From Rostratula benghalensis (lineage: Eukaryota; Chordata; Aves; Charadriiformes; Rostratulidae), in NCBI GenBank assembly GCA_013399305.1, contig VXAI01000136.1, positions 1,102,716 through 1,166,715 on the forward strand: a stretch of DNA of 64,000 nt, in the 5' to 3' direction. Below, one piece after another: positions 59,201-64,000 of this stretch. The notes under the pieces are model-generated. The model was not told where the DNA came from. It saw nothing but the letters and a program-made list of their open reading frames with translations, and did not search any database. The first letter of the stretch is position 1; every line of letters starts with the position of its first letter. The position numbers and the translations under genes are program-made.

Positions 59201-60016
59201 GTCAAAATAACCAGAATTAATTTCTTTAGTTTGATGTAGATGTTGCTTGTCTTGGGGAAAACCTATTTCATCTGTCACAGTGATGAACCCTCCGTTAAGA
59301 GCTATGGTATTTTTAGGAGTTTCTTGCATATATAATCATGCTTTGCATTGCCAGGTATTTTATAGCACACCAGATTTTCCGACGTTGTCAGACTCTTTTT
59401 ATTTCTTTACTGACAAATAGGCATGTATCTCATTCCCAGTGATGATCAGCCTAGCTGCAGCAGCTACAAGAATGGAAATCAGAGACCAAACATGGCTTTT
59501 TCAGTACCAGCTAATGCTGGTAGAGAGGCTCTAGACTCGCACAGGGGAATTTAAAGATTTTAGATTCCTGGGAATCTAAAAGGTGTCAGAGATAGTGGCA
59601 GCAGCTACCCGACACTTAACTCGATGAATGCAGGACTGCTTTGTTTCTGAGAGGAATTAGCTGTCTGACCCTACGAAAATAAAGTCTAATATGCAATTAA
59701 AATGAAAGATTTTTCCTGCTGAGGGTGTAGGGAGCTGTTAGATAAAATTACAGGAGGACCAGATGTGAAAAATACTGTTGTTTCAGGTATTTAAAAATGA
59801 GGATAATTAAAAGTGAAACATATAGAGTCTGTCTTTAAGGGGGAATGCATTTGTAAGCCCCCATGCTAGTATCTGGGTTATGAAGGAGGATGTAAGGACT
59901 CGGTATGGTACGTGGCAGATAGGAGACTCATTACAGAACACACACGTGCTTTTCCTTAATATAATAATGAGAGTTCATTAAACAGCGGCAAAACCCAGCA
60001 AGATCAGTGCTGCAAT
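56249..60016. other. Unique AT-rich DNA
   Basis: No gene supported. The frame at 56217-56729 (170 codons) begins inside the LTR end and has no recognisable domain. A T run and A run adjoin near 57733-57750. Confidence 0.5.
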
Positions 60017-60125
60017 CTTCTTATTATTTATTTCTATTACAGTGCTGCGTGTAGGAATCAAATGAAATGGGAACTCCTATCAGTCTAGGTGCTGCACAAG
60101 TACAAATTAGGTGATTGACTCCTGC
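60017..60125 (+). mobile_element. Ancient sauropsid SINE-like remnant
   Basis: TTCTTATTATTTATTTCTAT, TACAGTGCTGCGTGTAGGAA and GTCTAGGTGCTGCACAAGTA follow the order of an old element that is abundant in turtles and crocodilians ('TTATTATTTGTATTACAGTAGCACCTAG..GTGCTAGGTGCTGTACAAAC'). It is a diverged remnant; I cannot give the exact family name. Confidence 0.55.
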
Positions 60126-62119
60126 AGTTTAAACACTGCTCTCTGTAGCCATTTCCTCTGGGGATTAGAGTCCAGTTCTGACCGTGTTGAAGCAAGTACT
60201 TTTTTCAGTTGAACTTGTGGGAATTAATTTTCCCCCAACTATGTCAAAGGTTTGCCCAGCTGGGCACTAGCAGAGGGATCATCTAGGACTGAGGATGAAT
60301 GTGAAAGGACAGAAGTGGAAGCAGTGTTGGGTAAGCAGGATAGCAGCCCAGGCCTATAAAATGGAACTATTCATAATACTTGGGTAAAGAATTGAGATTA
60401 TTGCAAGAACTGATTAATTCAGAAGAAAAAAGGGGAAACGGATTTCCTAGAGCCTCCCGTGTGTGCCAGAGACTATGAATTACCCAGCATAGTATCTGCA
60501 TGGTGTAACCAGTTCCTAATCCTTTCCCATATGTAGGAAGAGGATTTGTTTAGCTTCCTGGAAAAGAAAGGGATTCAAATGAAATGAGCCCTGGACCAGT
60601 GAAAAATCAGGTCTTGGGCTGGAGACTCACATGATTTTTCCCCAGCTCTGTCCTCTGCCTCGGCAGGACAATGCCACGGTCTCCCTGGTCTGCTCAAAGT
60701 CCTGCAGCAGGTTGCCTGGTCAAGATAGGTCAAAGGAGTCCCACTGGTTAATGATGTTCCCCACTGCAGCCCTGTGCTGTAATCCTTCTCCTGTCACCTA
60801 CAAATCTCACCTGTGGAGTCAGAAAAAATATCAAGAAGTTTGTCTACAATTGAGACATCTATCAAGGGGAAAAAATGTGATGAGGATGGTTTTCCTCCCA
60901 ATAAATTGTGTTATGGATTTTGTACTCTTACTGATTTGCATCCTGTGATGTAGATAAGCAGGAGTAAAACAGAAGAAAGGAAATCAAAACACATTTAGGC
61001 TATTTCTGTCACTAGTATTTTTTTCTTGCCAAGGAACACTTGCATCACTTATTACACAAGCACTTTTCTAATATGTGTCTTCATTATCAGAAAAGATCTA
61101 CCAGCCCAGGATCCTCTGTCTGAACTGGGTGCAGAGAAAGAGATTAAGACTAGGATAACCATATCCTGATATTTTCCAATAATACTTTCCCAGTTTCCCG
61201 AGACTTCTGGCTCAGAGATTTCTGGAGCTAAAGGTGCCTTCTGGATTCTTATCTGTGTAGTGCCTGTCTGGTTTCTCTTCCATTACAGTCCAGTTAAGTT
61301 TTGAAATCATCTAATGGCTTCTATCTGCAGCTACCGGTAAATATGGTACATAATGAATTAACTCCTCTTTTCTTTTCTTTCTCAATTTGCACTTGCTATT
61401 TTGAGTATTCCTCCAATTTGGTTGGAAAAGTTATCTGGCAGATGTCCACCCTTTGACTGTTTTCATGCTACTCATGCCATCAGAGACCCTTTTCGTATCA
61501 GTTGTTTCGTTTCCCAGCAAAGAAATGAAATAGAAATATGGAGCACATAACTGTGCTTTGGGAGACACAACCCAATGCTGGAATGAGCCATGTTTGTTGG
61601 GGATGGCATAGGTTTCCTTTGACAATAATTGGAGTATATACATAATTGGGTTTGCTTTGAAAAAACTGTCTGCAGTAATCAATTATTTGGCCAGGAACCA
61701 CTACTGGTTTTCCAACAATTTTGAGTTATTAGTGTTCCCTGAAGATGTAGTGTTGTTTGATGGAGATGGTTCAGTTGACTAAACATAGGTGTCTCACATG
61801 AGAAGTTCTAGGTTATCCAAGATAAGGGTAGCAGAAATGAGATGGGATCTGAAAGGGACCTAATTTTTCTGGAATCTCATCTGGACTTTCTCAAGGCCAG
61901 AATGAGATAACCCAGGACATGTCAGGTCCTATTTACTGCCTCCTTTTAGCCAAGTGATTCTTCTCTACAGCACTGAAAGTTAACCCTTCCTTATGAAGGT
62001 ACCCAAATAAGGAATTAAGTGATGGATTTCAGGTATTTCCATTTAATAAAGTTTTTGCCATGTTTTTCGCTTGCACACAATGATAATTCTAATCTATATG
62101 AATAAAAAGGGAGCTCCAG

Positions 62120-62480
62120 CTGTGCTGTAAGCAACTGCTTAATGAATCCACATTTGGTTAACATTACTGTCATTTCTCTGGATGTTCCTGTGTAGCTTTA
62201 TTTGTATATTCTAATTAAAAGAACTTAGGAGCTCTTGGATGTCTTCTTTATTTATGCTTTTTTTAATTAGAAAATTCAATAGTTAAGAACTGGGGCATGT
62301 GAAGATACAGCCATTTCATCTCCTGCTGTGATCTTGTTATATGTCCCAAATTAATTGATATCAAGCCAAGTTAGAACTTGGATAAAAATGCCTTCAGGGA
62401 TTAATCCTGGGTGTATTTGCAGGTCAAGTTGATGATTTAATATGTGTCAGCTGTACAAGATCGCTGAGGCTTGCATTTGT
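62120..62480. promoter_or_regulatory. Candidate conserved non-coding block
   Basis: Contains AATCCACATTTGGTTAACAT, TATTCTAATTAAAAGAAC, CCCAAATTAATTGATATC, CAGGGATTAATCC and ATGATTTAATATGTG without repeat signature. Suggested as regulatory on motif density only. Confidence 0.28.
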
Positions 62481-62794
62481 TCTTGCCACGTGGTGCCAGG
62501 CATCCTTGTAAATCCTAGCACAATCACTGTAGATCCCGTGGTGCATTTTCCAAAGCAGGAGGTTTCCTTTGCTCTGGATGGCCCAGTCCTAAAAGCTTTG
62601 TAATCCTTAGAATTACGATCATACAAGTGTCAGTGGGGCTTGCTCTCATTCTTCACCTACACGGCCAAATACTCTGGGGGGCAAAGAACTTTTCCAGCTG
62701 AAACAGACATACAACCCTCCAGTCTAGTTGTGGTCTACAGCTTATTTCACATGGGCCATATACAACTATTTCCAAAGAAATAATTTATTACAAG

Positions 62795-62816
62795 AAAAAA
62801 AAAAAAAAAAAAAAAA
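62795..62816. repeat. Poly-A tract (22)
   Basis: Uninterrupted run of 22 A, with no retroposon body recognised beside it. Confidence 0.95.
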
Positions 62817-64000
62817 GCTGTTTTAAAAATGTACACGTATGATGTCATTTTCTTATGGAAGACCCCATGCCCCATTTTTATGGTTGTAGGAATGGCAAGA
62901 TGCTTACAGCAGTGATTCTCACACCTTTCTTTTTCTGTTGACATGGATGAGTGAACCTTGTGAACAGTTCTCTCAGCTGCTGCTGTTTAGCTGGAAAGAA
63001 CAAAGATGTGGACAAAAGACTCGGTTGGTTGAGAACCCATTTATTCCTGGAAGAGTGAAGAGAGGTAAAGGTCTGGGGACTCCCACAGGTTCCCAGTCTT
63101 TTCAGTTTTTCAATCTCTTCCTTCACTTGCAGACTGTGAAAAGGAAACACACTGATAAGTATCATGAAAGACACCAGAACTTCACAGCAGTTTTCCTCCA
63201 GAGAGCTGAAATGATTTTTTTTTCAGCTTTTTTCTTGTGCTACCACTGAAAACAAGGAAAAAGACCCGTTGTTTTTGGCGAAGCCAAGATTTTCACCTGC
63301 ATTCTCCTGACAGTCATTCCATGTAGCACAAATACTAAGTTATGCCAGAAGAAGGCCTTGATACTATGCTATTTCTGTGTATGCAGTGTAAAATGAATAA
63401 GAAGTTATATGTAAATTATTATAAGATGTCAGCACTTAAGAACTGGTAGAATTAAATAACACCCTTGCTCGCAGACCCCATGCAGCGGCAAAGGCTTGAA
63501 CATGTGAAAAAAAAAGTCAGGTTCCCTCTTTCCCATAAGGAGAGGAGGTTCAGAGTAAAGTCCACGGAGGCAAATCTTGTATCATCATTACTACTGCTGT
63601 AGCTGTTACAGAGCAGTGAAGTTATTCAGAGGAGGACTTGATTGCAAATATTATTTACTGTCAGATCCATTTCCCTGGTATAATTCTGCTCAGCACATCC
63701 TTCTGAGTTCTGCCTTGGGTCAGGTCTTCATGCCATGAAACAAACAGTAAATCCAAGTAACCTCTCCCTGCTCTTGTGCAAATACATGTACAAATGACAA
63801 CTGAAATTTATCAGAAATCCATTGTCAGGCTCTCAGCTTTATCACACCACCGGTTTACATGAGCTGAGGATCTGATCCTAGCACAGTTTGTTGTTGTGGG
63901 GTTGTTTTTTTTTTGTCACCTAGATTTGATTAGAAATCCCTTTCTTAAAGCCTTTGTAAACAAGTGTTCTTTAATTCTATTTTGAATTCTCAGTGCAAGA

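Larger units (their letters stand above)
60126..64000. other. Unique AT-rich DNA
   Basis: No gene supported. The part at 62120-62480 is rich in TAATTA/ATTAAT cores and could be regulatory. A 22-base poly-A tract lies at 62795-62816, and shorter A/T runs near 63507 and 63907. The longest frames (about 105 codons) show no known motif. Confidence 0.5.

Overview
This window looks like a bird chromosome segment that is intergenic or intronic. I find no protein-coding gene I can defend, no tRNA or rRNA gene, no CRISPR array and no operon-like structure. The bird call rests on repeat content. There are several 5'-truncated CR1 retrotransposons with the sauropsid-type 3' end (about GGTTGGAAGGGACC plus ATTCTGTG-type octamers). 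There is a solo ERVL-like LTR with 5-bp target duplications and very old MIR/L3-like remnants. Three CR1 pieces (12.2, 39.2 and 45.0-45.5 kb) have nearly identical 3' ends and look like one relatively young subfamily. The exact bird order cannot be read from this sequence.

Layout. 0-8 kb: single-copy AT-rich DNA with an inverted duplication (arms 2328-2467 and 3547-3691, about 93% identical). The arms flank a 1.1 kb spacer holding a small CpG-dense, homeodomain/POU-site-rich block (3165-3290). 8-13 kb: three CR1 fragments and short tandem repeats. 13-24 kb: mostly unique sequence with simple repeats, plus an ancient CR1/L3 remnant at 23.74 kb. 24-35 kb: unique AT-rich sequence, a MIR-like remnant overlapping an octamer/TAATTA-rich candidate enhancer (27.0-27.27 kb), a CR1 copy with a broken reverse transcriptase (27.6 kb), a second CR1 (30.5 kb), and a GC-rich block with an 11-unit CAG repeat (32.7-33.25 kb). 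35-46 kb: unique sequence, a CR1 at 39.2 kb, and a CR1 interrupted by a 415-base assembly gap (45027-45441), followed by a GGA microsatellite. 46-64 kb: AT-rich unique sequence with several candidate conserved non-coding blocks, the solo LTR (55512-56243) and an ancient sauropsid SINE-like remnant (60.0 kb).

No genes act together here. Any function probably lies in cis-regulatory DNA or unannotated non-coding transcripts, and I can only nominate candidates for those by composition and motif content. I did not find a convincing previously undescribed biological system. The most unusual structure is the inverted duplication near 2.3-3.7 kb, with a perfect 13-bp hairpin at one inner edge and splice-donor-like sequence in both arms.
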